Positions 41,700 to 50,667 of a stretch of 64,000 bases of DNA are shown piece after piece. The DNA is taken from positions 806,001-870,000 of the forward strand of contig CAVVZJ010000003.1 of NCBI GenBank assembly GCA_963752755.1, in the 5' to 3' direction. The stretch's first letter is position 1, and the number at the start of each line of letters is the position of its first letter. Made by a program: the position numbers and the translations under genes. This DNA is from CAVVZJ01 sp963752755 (GTDB taxonomy: Bacteria; Planctomycetota; Planctomycetia; Isosphaerales; Isosphaeraceae). The notes beneath the pieces are model-generated. The model searched no databases, was not told where the DNA came from, and saw nothing but the letters and a program-made list of their open reading frames with translations.

Positions 41700-42419
41700 A
41701 TGCGATTGCGATTCCCCCCCGTGTGTTCGGCCTGTCTTCTCGTGGTGACGCTGGCGGGTCCGGCCGGGGCCGACATGGTCCTCTGGTACAACGGCGACAC
41801 GATCAACAACGGCGGCGGCGCGGCCAACGAGGAGGCGACGGACCGGGGCTCGGTCAACGTCTTCGACGACTTCGTCGTGACCGACCCTCAAGGCTGGACC
41901 ATCGAGCGCGTCTGGTCGAATGATCAGGTCAGTTTCGACGGCGTCACCCAGGCGTCCTGGTCGATCCGTTCGGGGATGTCCGTCGGCAACGGCGGCACCG
42001 TCATCGCCGGAGGGATCGCCACGGCGACCCAGACCTTGACGAACCACGACAACCCGTTCGCCTTGCATCCCGAGTACACCATCGAGGTCAGTGGGCTCTC
42101 CGTGTCCCTGGCACCTGGCACCTACTGGCTGTCGGTCTCCCCTCTGGTGGGCACCGATACCGGCGGGGTCCTCAAGTCCTACGTTTCCCAGACCACGGGC
42201 CTCAACGCAGTCGGCACTCCCCCCGGGAACAACGCCAACAGCCTGATCAACTCCACCTTCCTTCCCTACGATTACGCCTCCGCGTTCGGGCACGACTACT
42301 CGATGGGCGTCGCCGGCTTCGTCAGGGCCGTCCCGGAACCCTCGTCACTCGGCCTGCTCGGCCTCGGCGCGGCGGGCCTGGCCTGCCTCTCCCGGCGGGT
42401 CGCCAGGCGGGCTGAGTGA
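41700..42419 (+). CDS. Secreted protein with PEP-CTERM tail
   Basis: 239 residues from the ATG at 41700 with GGAGG 5 bases upstream (an ATG at 41697 and GTG at 41688 are alternatives). Signal peptide 'PPVCSACLLVVTLAGPAGA'. The mature domain is beta-rich ('VLWYNGDTINNGGGAANEEA', 'WTIERVWSNDQVSFDGVTQA', 'SLAPGTYWLSVSP'). The C-terminus is VPEPSSLGLLGLGAAGLAC followed by SRRVARR, a textbook PEP-CTERM signal. It is probably exported and anchored by exosortase. Separate 225-base upstream gap from the sigma operon. Confidence 0.88.
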   Translation: MRLRFPPVCSACLLVVTLAGPAGADMVLWYNGDTINNGGGAANEEATDRGSVNVFDDFVVTDPQGWTIERVWSNDQVSFDGVTQASWSIRSGMSVGNGGTVIAGGIATATQTLTNHDNPFALHPEYTIEVSGLSVSLAPGTYWLSVSPLVGTDTGGVLKSYVSQTTGLNAVGTPPGNNANSLINSTFLPYDYASAFGHDYSMGVAGFVRAVPEPSSLGLLGLGAAGLACLSRRVARRAE

Positions 42420-42451
42420 TCTCTCCCCGTCTGGCCCACCTCCGGATTCTG

Positions 42452-42460
42452 TGCTATAAT
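42452..42460 (+). promoter_or_regulatory. Extended -10 promoter candidate
   Basis: TG-C-TATAAT, a perfect -10 hexamer (42455-42460) with the TGn extension, in an AT-rich patch (followed by TAACGAAG). No good -35 is present, as allowed for extended -10 promoters. It reads toward the non-coding gap and kdsD. Confidence 0.4.
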
Positions 42461-42731
42461 TAACGAAGATCCTTGGCAATCCGGTCCTCCGTTCCAACCG
42501 TCCGGTTGCCGCTCGTGGTGCCTTCCCAGACGACAACGCCGAGCGTCCCCGGCGCCGAACGAACTTCAAAATGGGTAAAATGCCTTCCTAATATATTTGC
42601 CGACCAAGAATTTACGATCGGGCGTGGTCTCAGGAAGGGAGCGTCCCCCTGGCGTCCTCACGCCGTCTTTCCGGCGTCCCGAGCGCGTCGCTCCGGCGTC
42701 CCGGGTCCATCCGCAACACACCGGGAATGGC

Positions 42732-42803
42732 AAAAAAAGCCGAGCCGCCCGCCCGGGGGCGCGGGGCTCGCCGAACGAGTCCCGGCCCGGGGGCGGGCGG
42801 CTG
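42732..42803 (-). terminator. Strong intrinsic terminator on the minus strand
   Basis: On the minus strand a very GC-rich hairpin (arms GCCGCCCGCCC at the outside, inner CTCG/CGAG pairing) is followed by TCGGC and seven T residues (A run at 42732-42738 on plus). This is a classical Rho-independent terminator with no minus-strand protein gene upstream within the gap. Confidence 0.7.
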
Positions 42804-43363
42804 GTTGGACGACCGGTGGCCATCGCTGGCCCGGCGGGAGAGCGAAACGGAGTTCGAAAACCCCGTCCCGTCCTCGACCACCGACGAGTCCCCGTCTCGG
42901 GACCGGTCGCCTCGGGGATATTCTCGCAACCGGGCCGATCCTTGGCCCGGGGTCCGCTCCGGCGAGGTCCTTCCCTGGCCTCGCCCCAGCGGCGTGACCC
43001 CTCCGGCCCTCCCTGGCCGGGCCGGTTCTCCAACCGGCACCTGTTCTATCGGACTTGCCGTGTAGCCACCTGAAACGATTTTACGCGCCAATCAGAAGAA
43101 TCCGATCGGCTCTGTTAAAATTTCCACAGTTCGCCAGTTCTTCCTTGTTCTTGCTAATTCTTCAAAACCCCAACTCTTACCATATTTCCCCATCTCTCCG
43201 AACCGACTCAAGGAAGGGGCCGGCTGGCTGGCCAGCAGGCTGCGTTGACGACCCGGGTCGGATGGGCTATGGTGCGGTGGATACCTTGCCGGGATTCGAG
43301 CCACCGCGAGAGCACGTCCGCGGGCGTGGCCCGGCCGACCGTCGCCGTGCAGGGAGGCACACG

Positions 43364-44398
43364 ATGGCCACAGTGACCGATTCGCCTCTGGGGCTCGTGG
43401 AGTCGGAGACCGAGGGCCGGGCCTTCGCCCGCGCCGTCATCGGGATCGAGGTGCAGGCCCTGGAGCGGGTCCGCGACCGGCTCGATGGCACGATTGCGCG
43501 GGCGGCAGCCTGGATCTACCGCGGTCCGGGCAGCGTGATCGTGACCGGAATGGGCAAGGCGGGCCTGGTCGGGCAGAAGATCGCCGCGACGCTCGCCTCG
43601 ACCGGTACCCGGGCCTTCCCCTTGCACCCGGCCGAGGCGGTTCACGGCGACCTCGGCCGCATCCGCGACGGCGACATCGTGCTCGCCCTCTCCCAGAGCG
43701 GCGAGACCGAGGAGGTCCTGCGGCTGATCCCCGCCTTGCGACGTCTCGGCGCCACCTTGATCGCAATCACCGAGCGTTCGAGCAGCTCGCTCGGCCGGCA
43801 GGCCGACCTCTGCGTCACCCTCGGGCCGATCGAGGAAGCCTGCCCGCTCGGCCTGGCCCCCTCAGCCAGCACGACGGCCTTGATGGCGGTGGGCGATGCC
43901 CTGGCCTTGCTGGTCAGCCGCATGCGCGACTTCCGCGCCGAGGACTTCGCCCTGTACCACCCCGGCGGCAGTCTGGGCCGGAGGCTGATGCGGGTCGAGG
44001 ACGTGATGCGGACCGGCCCGCACGTGCGACTTGCCATCGAGTCGGAGACGGTCCGCGGCGTCTTCGTTCGCCTGGGCGGGGCTCGTCGTCGGACCGGCGC
44101 CATCATAATCGTCGATGAGGCCGAGCAGCTCGTCGGGATCTTCACCGACAGCGATCTGGCCCGCCTCTTCGAGTTACGACGCGAGGCCCTGCTCGACCGG
44201 CCGATTGGCGAGGCGATGACCCGCGACCCGGTCCGTTTGACCGTGGGGGCCTCGGTGGCCGAGGCGGTCGCGGCTCTGAAGGCCCGCAAGCTCAGCGAGT
44301 TGCCAGTGATCGACCGCGGCGGCCGGCCCGTCGGCCTGATCGACGTCACCGACCTGATTGGCCTGGTTCCGCCCGATGCCGAACTGGTCGAGGAGTGA
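43364..44398 (+). CDS. kdsD: Arabinose-5-phosphate isomerase (KdsD/KpsF/GutQ family)
   Basis: 344 residues, ATG at 43364 with AGGGAGG upstream. SIS domain: TGMGKAG (61-67), HPAEAVHGDLG (88-98, catalytic His/phosphate region) and SQSGET (110-115). 'YHPGGSLGRRLMRVEDVM' joins it to two CBS repeats (about 210-340), ending 'LSELPVIDRGGRPVGLIDVTDL'. It interconverts ribulose-5-P and arabinose-5-P, the first step of Kdo synthesis for lipopolysaccharide. It is followed after 7 bases by kdsC and then by a large LptC/LptA-like gene, the same order as the E. coli LPS transport block. Confidence 0.95.
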   Translation: MATVTDSPLGLVESETEGRAFARAVIGIEVQALERVRDRLDGTIARAAAWIYRGPGSVIVTGMGKAGLVGQKIAATLASTGTRAFPLHPAEAVHGDLGRIRDGDIVLALSQSGETEEVLRLIPALRRLGATLIAITERSSSSLGRQADLCVTLGPIEEACPLGLAPSASTTALMAVGDALALLVSRMRDFRAEDFALYHPGGSLGRRLMRVEDVMRTGPHVRLAIESETVRGVFVRLGGARRRTGAIIIVDEAEQLVGIFTDSDLARLFELRREALLDRPIGEAMTRDPVRLTVGASVAEAVAALKARKLSELPVIDRGGRPVGLIDVTDLIGLVPPDAELVEE

Positions 44399-44405
44399 CC
44401 GCCTG

Positions 44406-44951
44406 ATGCCTGGACTCCCCCCCGACGAGCTGGCCGCCCGTTGCGTCCCGATCACGCTGCTGGTCCTGGACGTGGACGGCGTCCTGACCGACGGCATCAT
44501 CGAGGTCGATGATCGAGGGGTGGAATCCAAGCACTTCTACGTCCGCGACGGCAGCGCCATCACCCTCTGGCGACGCGCCGGCCACCGGGTCGCGATTCTC
44601 TCGGGCCGCTGGGCCCCGGTCGTCGATCGTCGGGCCTCCGAGCTGGGCATCGCGCCGGTGATCCAGGGGGCGTCGGACAAGCGGGAGGCGTTCCGCAAAT
44701 TACTCGATGACTTGCAGTTGAAACCCGAACAGGTCTGCTACATGGGCGACGACCTCCCGGATCTGCCCGTCCTGCTCACCGCCGGCCTGGCCGCCTGCCC
44801 GGCCGACGCCGCGCCCGAGGTCCGCGAGGTCGCCCAGATCGTCGCCTCCGCCCCCGGCGGCCGGGGCGCCGTCCGGGACCTGGTCGAGTTCATCCTCAAA
44901 CAGCAAGGCCGCTGGGACAACCTCGTCGCCAACTATCGACCGGCCACGTAG
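44406..44951 (+). CDS. kdsC: 3-deoxy-D-manno-octulosonate 8-phosphate phosphatase (KdsC)
   Basis: 181 residues. HAD-type phosphatase of the short KdsC class: DVDGVLTDG (22-30) with both catalytic aspartates, 'FYVRDGSAITLWRRAGHRVAILSGR' (split around the conserved Ser/Gly) and 'CYMGDDLPDLPVL' for Mg binding. C-terminal 'GRGAVRDLVEFIL' closes the active site in tetramers. It removes phosphate from Kdo-8-P. The start at 44406 is 7 bases after the kdsD stop, so the genes form an operon. Confidence 0.95.
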   Translation: MPGLPPDELAARCVPITLLVLDVDGVLTDGIIEVDDRGVESKHFYVRDGSAITLWRRAGHRVAILSGRWAPVVDRRASELGIAPVIQGASDKREAFRKLLDDLQLKPEQVCYMGDDLPDLPVLLTAGLAACPADAAPEVREVAQIVASAPGGRGAVRDLVEFILKQQGRWDNLVANYRPAT

Positions 44952-45238
44952 TTCGTGCAACGCACGCCACCTTCCTCGGGATGCCGGCGTGATGCGCACG
45001 ACCTCCCAAGGACACGAGCCGCGGGAGCCTTCTGGTGCCATTCTTACAAGACCCCAGCGTTCTGTTGGTATCCGGGTCCCAGATATCTTTCCCAAATCGC
45101 GAGTTTTTACAATGCCCCCTGAGAGAGATTGAGTTGACCTAGCAGTTTTTACAATTTGCGCAACTGGCATCATCTCTGCAAGAGAAGTCGTCCTGGGAAT
45201 CAAGTCCATCCATCCGGCCGGTCGGCACGGGTGGCAAC

Positions 45239-48200
45239 GTGGCCTGGGGATGGGAAGTGGTCGTGGTCAAGAAGCTGCTGCGGATCACGACGACCTTTGG
45301 GGTCCTGGTGGCCGGGTACTTCGGCTACAGCGTGGCCTTCGCGGTCGTGCTCACGCTGGTCGGGCGCCTCAGGGCGTGCCGAGCCTCGACGACCGCTATG
45401 AGCGGTCCGTCTCGGCGCAGCAGGCGCGGAAGCTGGCGCTCACGGCGTTCGGCCCGGGGCACTGGAGCATCGACGCCAAGATCCAGTATTACGACAACTA
45501 CCGCGGCTACTGGATCTTCGCCCAGGAATACGACCGCCGGGAGGAGGGCAAGACCTGGGTCCTGAAGCCCTTCGCCTTGATCTGGAAGAATCGTCGTGGC
45601 GACGCGATCAAGACCCTCACGGCCGACGTGGCGACCCTGAAGTTCACCTCCTCGCCCGACTTCGTCCGCGCCGGTGACGAGCCGGCCCACGTCCATTGGG
45701 CCGAGATCCGCGGGCACGTCAGCCTCCGCGACGACAAGGGCACGCCCGCCGAGCTGGGCGACGACCTGACCATCGCCATCGGCGAGAACGACGCCCTGGT
45801 CTTCTCCGAGAAGGAGAACACGATCAGCAGTGGCTCGCCGGTCGTCATCCGCGACCGCGACACGATGGCCACCTCGGACTCCGGAGTGAACATCGTTCTC
45901 CGCCCCCGACCCGGCGCGGCCCCGGGCTCATCGGCCGGTTACGACGGGGCGCGGTCGATTCACCTCCTGGGCCAGATCAAGGTCACCTCCGAGGATGTCG
46001 GCCGGACGGGAATCGTGCCCGGCGGGGCGACTCAACCCGCGAAGCCGGAGGCTGCGAACGAGCCCCGGCCGGGCGAGATCACCAGCGCCGACGGTCTCCT
46101 GATCGAGCTGCCTGAGCCGCGAATTCTGCCCCCTGTCGGGCCGCCGGCGCCCCAGGGTCCAACCTTCGCCCGGTTCACCAAGGATGTGCAGGTCCGCCAG
46201 GGGGACGCCCAGGCCCCCGAGCAGCTCAACTGCAATGTGCTGTACCTGACCCTCGTTCCTGCGGACAAGGCCAACCGGACCACCGAGACCGCCGACGGCG
46301 GCCCGATCTCCGACCTGTCCCTCAAACGCGCCCAGGCCACCGGACCAGCCGTCTGGCTCCAGTCGAAGGCCGAGAACGTCGTCGGCTACGGCAATGAGTT
46401 GATCTACACCCGCAACGCCCCCGCCGGTCCCGACACCAGCTACTTCCGCGGCGCCCGATACACCGAGATTCGTAAAGAGAATCCCGAGGACGACACGATT
46501 GACGTGATCCGCACCTACGATCTGACGATCTACCACGACGGCCCCGGCTCCTCGGTCGCCACCGTGATCGCTGGCGGACCCGGCTGGATGCAGAGCCGCA
46601 ACCGCACAACACATGAACTCCTCCGCGCGGCCTCCTGGCAGACCCGCCTGCTGATCCAGCCGGTCGAGAACGACCCCGGGCGCCGGCAGATCACCCTCGA
46701 AGGCCGGCCTCAGGTCAGCGACCCGCTCCAGGGCGAGCTCCAGGCCAGCCAGGTCATCGTCGCCGTGTTGACCGAGAAGTCGAAGCCCGAAGCCGAATCC
46801 GGGTCCCCCGAGAGTTCCAAGCCGCCGGCCACCGAGAGTGCTTCCGAACCAGCGCCGGACCGTCGTCCTCGCCTCCGACTCCGCTCCGCCGTCCGACGAC
46901 ACCCCGGACCGTCCGAAGGAGACCGCTCCGGCCGACGAACCCCGCGGCTCGCTGGCCGGCGGGGCGTACCGGCTCGAACTGGTCCGCGCCTGGCGCGACG
47001 TGAACCTCGTCACCAACGGTCCCTTGAAGGGCTTCGACGCCGCGGCCGACGGCGCGAAGGTCGCCGAGACCGCATCGAGCCCGCCACTCCCGGCGCCAGA
47101 CGAACCATCCACGCCCGCGAGCTGCTCGTCGCCCATTTCGCTGAGTTACCCGCCCCGGCCGAGACCACCCCCGCGCCGCCAGCCGGCGCGACCTCCGAGG
47201 CTCCGAAGCCCGCAACCCACCGCAACGAGCCGCCGCTCCTGAAACTAAGAAAACCGAGGCCGAGGACGCCCAAACCGCCCGAGCCGCCGCTCGACGTACA
47301 GGCCGATCGGATCTGGGCCTGGATCGACCAGAAACCCGGCGCAGGAGACCAAGGCCAGCGAGGTCCGCGAGGTTCGGCTCCGCGGCGACGTTCTCGTCCA
47401 CCAGGACCCCGCCGCCGACAAGTCACGCGGGTTCGACGTCGGCGGTGAGCGGGTCGATCTGATCGGCCGCGGCGAGAAGCTGTTCGAGGTCCGCGCCTAT
47501 GCCCAGCCGGGCCAACTCGCCCGGGTCGCCACCGACACGTTCGAGATCGAGGGGTCCGTGCTCGGGCTCGACCAGGTCCGCAGCTACGCCGTCGCGATCG
47601 GCCCCGGCAAGCTCGTCCAGTACGAGGCCGGCGGCAACATCCTCGGCGATGCCCTGCCCGGCAAGGACGCCGTCGTCGTCCAGGTCCGCGACCAAGAGGC
47701 CGACCTGGCCGACCCCAAATCCAAGGAGGAAGAAACCCCGAAGAAAAAGAAAGGCCCGCTCTCGATCAGTTGGGGCTGGGACGACCACGGCCGCCCCTTG
47801 CTCGACGAGCAAGGGCGGCCCGTCGAGACCTGGATGAAGTTCTTCGGCGCCACGGTCGAGGAAGGCCGGCCCGGCCCGGCGAAGGCCGTCTTCTATAACG
47901 GCGTCCGGGCCTGGACCGAGGATTCCGTGCTGACCTGTGGCCAGATGCAGGCCTACCTCGACGCCCCCGTCGATTTCCGCCGGGCCAAAGGGCTCGGCCG
48001 ACCCGACGAGGCCAAACCGAAGCCGCGCCCCGCCGAGGGTGACGACGAGAAAGCCGGCGAGGACGAGGCCCGTGCCCGGGTCGAGTGGATCGTCTGCGAG
48101 AAGGACGTCCGCATCCGGAGCCTGGAGCGCGACGAGAAGGGCCGCGTGAAGGAAGCCCGTCGGGTCCGGGCACAGATTGTCACCTACGAAAAATCCACCG

Positions 48201-49198
48201 ACATCTTCGAATGCGAGCAGGACGTCGAGATCCTCTCGACTCAGTACCTCGAAGCCGGCCCGGTCAAGGAGAAGTTCGCGGCCCGGGGTCAGGACCTGAT
48301 CTACAACAAGACAACCGGCGACTTCTGGATCGAGTCGGCCGGCAACGTCGATCTCTATGCCCGCGGCAATCCGGCCCAGAAACCGAACCAGCCCTCGAAC
48401 CAGCCCGGCCCGGCCGCCGTCCCCTTCGCCGGGAGTGGCCGTCAGGTCCGCCCGATCGCCGACGGCCCGGCTCGCAACCCGCGCCTGGTCCGCCCCGGCG
48501 CCGCCGCGAAGGCCAGGGGCAATGCCAGGGGGGGCGTCGAGAAGCTCCCGGCGCTGGAGCTGACGCGGATCTGGTTCTCCAAGTCGATGAACGGCCAGCT
48601 CGCCTCGCGGACCGAGGGGCAGCGGCAGGCCGCCGGCCAGGCCGAGTTCTTCGGCAACGTCCGCACGATGCACGCCGAGGTGCCCGATGCCGACGCCACC
48701 CTCGACCCCGACCGTCTGCCGCCCGACTTCTACTACACCCGGTCGAACAAGCTCCGCGTCATCAGCGAACCGCCCCCGCCGAACGCCAAGGATCAGGCCG
48801 ACCGCATCCTCATCGACGCCTGGGAGAACGTCTTCGGCCTCACCGGCAAGGCCCCCGCCCAGCGCACCGCCATCCGCGCCGACGACCACATGACGTATGA
48901 CTCCTCCACCGGCGTCTCCTACATCTACGGCGGCCCCGGCGGTGTCCTGATCGTGGACCAGAGCGGCCCCGGCCAGCAAGCCTCCTACGGCAGCGGCAAG
49001 GTCGTGATGTTCAACCACAAGACCGGCGAGCAACGCATCGTCGATCCCCGCTCCATCCAGCTCATCGACCCCCGCGGCGGCATCCGCGCCCGAACCCCGA
49101 AGCCCGACGAGGAGAAGAAGCCCGAGAAGAAGAAGCGTCAGGCCTTCCCCCGCGTCGGACCGTCCACGAAGGAGCGGAGGAACTTCACGGGGCGGTAG
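45239..49198 (+). CDS. Giant LptC/LptA (OstA)-like envelope protein (frameshifted)
   Basis: Reconstructed protein of about 1,320 residues from a GTG at 45239 (other GTGs at 45257 and 45263). The N-terminus has one membrane anchor ('FGVLVAGYFGYSVAFAVVLTL'). It is followed by a region like LptC ('LKPFALIWKNRRGDAIKTL', 'VHWAEIRGHVSLRDDKGTP', 'TISSGSPVVIRDRDTMATSD'), then several OstA/LptA-type beta segments ('VDLYARGN', 'GQDLIYNKTTGDFWIESAGN', 'YIYGGPGGVLIVDQSG'), and a Lys/Pro-rich end. Likely role: LPS transport from inner to outer membrane, supported by position after kdsD-kdsC. Frame changes occur near 45390, 46850, 47090, 47215 and 47340; sequence continues in another frame each time. Length is far beyond E. 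coli LptC (191 residues) plus LptA (185). Confidence 0.65.
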
Positions 49199-49257
49199 TC
49201 CGAGGTCCCTGGCCACCGTGGGATCGCTGGAACGTCACCGGAAGCCATCGGGAAGAC

Positions 49258-49301
49258 GAAGGGGACCGCGGTCAGCTGACTCGCCAGCCGCGGCCCCCTT
49301 C
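49258..49301. terminator. Bidirectional terminator hairpin between convergent genes
   Basis: GAAGGGGACCGCGG (49258-49271) pairs with CCGCGGCCCCCTTC (49288-49301) with one mismatch in 14 and a 16-base loop. It lies between the 3' ends of the LptC/LptA-like gene (plus) and the aldolase (minus) and could terminate both, although no long T run follows. Confidence 0.55.
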
Positions 49302-49326
49302 GAATTCCTGGGCCAATGAATGGCGA

Positions 49327-50460
49327 TCAATACACCTCGCCCGCCTTGTAGGCCGGCATGCCCGTCTCGAAGCCAGGGGCCGCCTTGGCCTGAGGGGCGT
49401 AGCGGGCGTGCCAGCCCTCGGAGGCGCGGACGGTCTGGAGGTCGTCGAGGGTCAGGCCGTAGCGCGCGAACCAGGGGGTGCCCTTCTCGCGGACGATCGC
49501 GTCGATCTCGCCGACGCGCTGGCGGCCGGTCTCGGCGGCGAACTTGGTGCGGGCCTCGGCGCCGTCTTGCTGGAAGTATTCCTTCCAGAAGGCCCGGCCG
49601 CCGAGGATGCCGGAGCAGCCGGTCTCCATCGCCATCGCGACCTGGGTCTTGTACTGCGGGTAATCGACACCCGCCGAGAGCAGGACCCAGGGCTTGACGC
49701 TCTCCTCGCTCAGGGCGTGGAGGTTGTCCATCAGTTGATCGTCACTCTCGCGGCCGAGCGTGCCGGGGAACTCGGCCTTGTACACGTCGCAGAGGTGGCT
49801 GATCTGGCGGGCCGACTCGATGACCGTCGCGGCCTTGCGGTCGAGGTAGCGGGCCTCGTCCTTCTTCTCGCCGTTGTAGGGGAAGGCGATCGGCTCCAGC
49901 AGCATGAGGATGTCGTTCTTCTGGCATTCCTCGTAAATGTGCTGGATGAACGCGAGCTGATGCTCGGCGCTGCCGCGCTCGCCGGGCTCGTACTGGGCGA
50001 GGAGCTTGACGGCATCAGCACCCATGAGCTTGATCTTCTCGACGGACCAGCCCGGCTCGATCTTGCCGAGATAGCCGCCAGCCGCATTCTTCGGCGCGCC
50101 TGACATCTCGACGCGGACCAGCAAGCCCACCTCCGGGGGCAGGGCGAAGCTCGCCACCGCCGGCCAGGCGCCATAGTAGGCGTCGATCAGGAGGCCCGAG
50201 GCGACCGGCGACATCTGCCGGCAGAGGTCGAGCTTGGCCTCGACGATCTCGTCGTAGGACGGCTCACGGTTCTCGCCCTTGGCCTTGAAGGCCTTGGCGG
50301 CCATGTCGATCATCGAGCTGTTCTGATCCAGGGCGAGCATCGTCAGCGTGCCGTTGGGGTTGCTGATGCGTTGCAGGCCGCGGAGCTTGCCGGGCGTCAG
50401 GCCCCGGCCCATCAGGGTGGTGGCGCCGAGCGGGCGTGGGGTGGTGGTTGCGACGGCCAT
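49327..50460 (-). CDS. lacD: Class I tagatose-1,6-bisphosphate aldolase (LacD-like)
   Basis: 377 residues from ATG 50460 with GAGGAGG upstream (an in-frame start at 50490 is less likely). 'GTLTMLALDQNSSM' starts the barrel, 'SGLLIDAYYGAW' follows, 'GADAVKLLAQYEPG' carries a conserved Lys probably forming the Schiff base, then 'LMLLEPIAFPYNGEK' and 'VLLSAGVDYPQYKTQV'. This is the LacD/class I aldolase pattern; it cleaves tagatose-1,6-bisphosphate (and often fructose-1,6-bisphosphate) to triose phosphates in the cytoplasm. No other lac genes are nearby, so a general sugar-phosphate role is possible. Confidence 0.85.
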   Translation of the reverse strand: MAVATTTPRPLGATTLMGRGLTPGKLRGLQRISNPNGTLTMLALDQNSSMIDMAAKAFKAKGENREPSYDEIVEAKLDLCRQMSPVASGLLIDAYYGAWPAVASFALPPEVGLLVRVEMSGAPKNAAGGYLGKIEPGWSVEKIKLMGADAVKLLAQYEPGERGSAEHQLAFIQHIYEECQKNDILMLLEPIAFPYNGEKKDEARYLDRKAATVIESARQISHLCDVYKAEFPGTLGRESDDQLMDNLHALSEESVKPWVLLSAGVDYPQYKTQVAMAMETGCSGILGGRAFWKEYFQQDGAEARTKFAAETGRQRVGEIDAIVREKGTPWFARYGLTLDDLQTVRASEGWHARYAPQAKAAPGFETGMPAYKAGEVY

Positions 50461-50667
50461 GTTGGGGACGTCCTCCTCGGGTCGACTCACTCAAGGAACT
50501 ATGTTCGATCTCACCGCGTCACACCGCGGCTTGGCCTGGGGTCAGGGATTGCGGGCAGGGTGGCGGGGGGATCGCTGGCGCGAATTCCGCCTTCCTTCGG
50601 GTTCGGCGCGCACCCGGAGCACCGTCGAAGCCTCGATTATAAGAATACCCCCGCGGTTTTCAATGGC

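Larger units (their letters stand above)
42420..43363. other. Long non-coding gap with terminator and possible ncRNA
   Basis: 944 bases between the PEP-CTERM gene and kdsD. On the plus strand an extended -10 promoter (42452-42460) opens the region. On the minus strand a strong intrinsic terminator (42732-42803) marks the end of a transcript arriving from about 43090. Open frames crossing it on both strands are Arg/Pro/Gly-rich, mutually overlapping and contain the terminator, so no protein is called. See findings. Confidence 0.55.

Noticed and set aside
42566..43091. Several 110-160-codon open frames in the gap before kdsD
   Set aside because: They overlap each other in all frames, are Arg/Gly/Pro-rich, and contain a strong terminator; treated as non-coding.
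42732..43091. RNase P RNA, tmRNA or SRP RNA
   Set aside because: The diagnostic blocks (GAGGAAAGTCC and ACAGAA for RNase P; the tRNA-like ends of tmRNA; GGAAGGAAGCAGC of SRP RNA) are absent.
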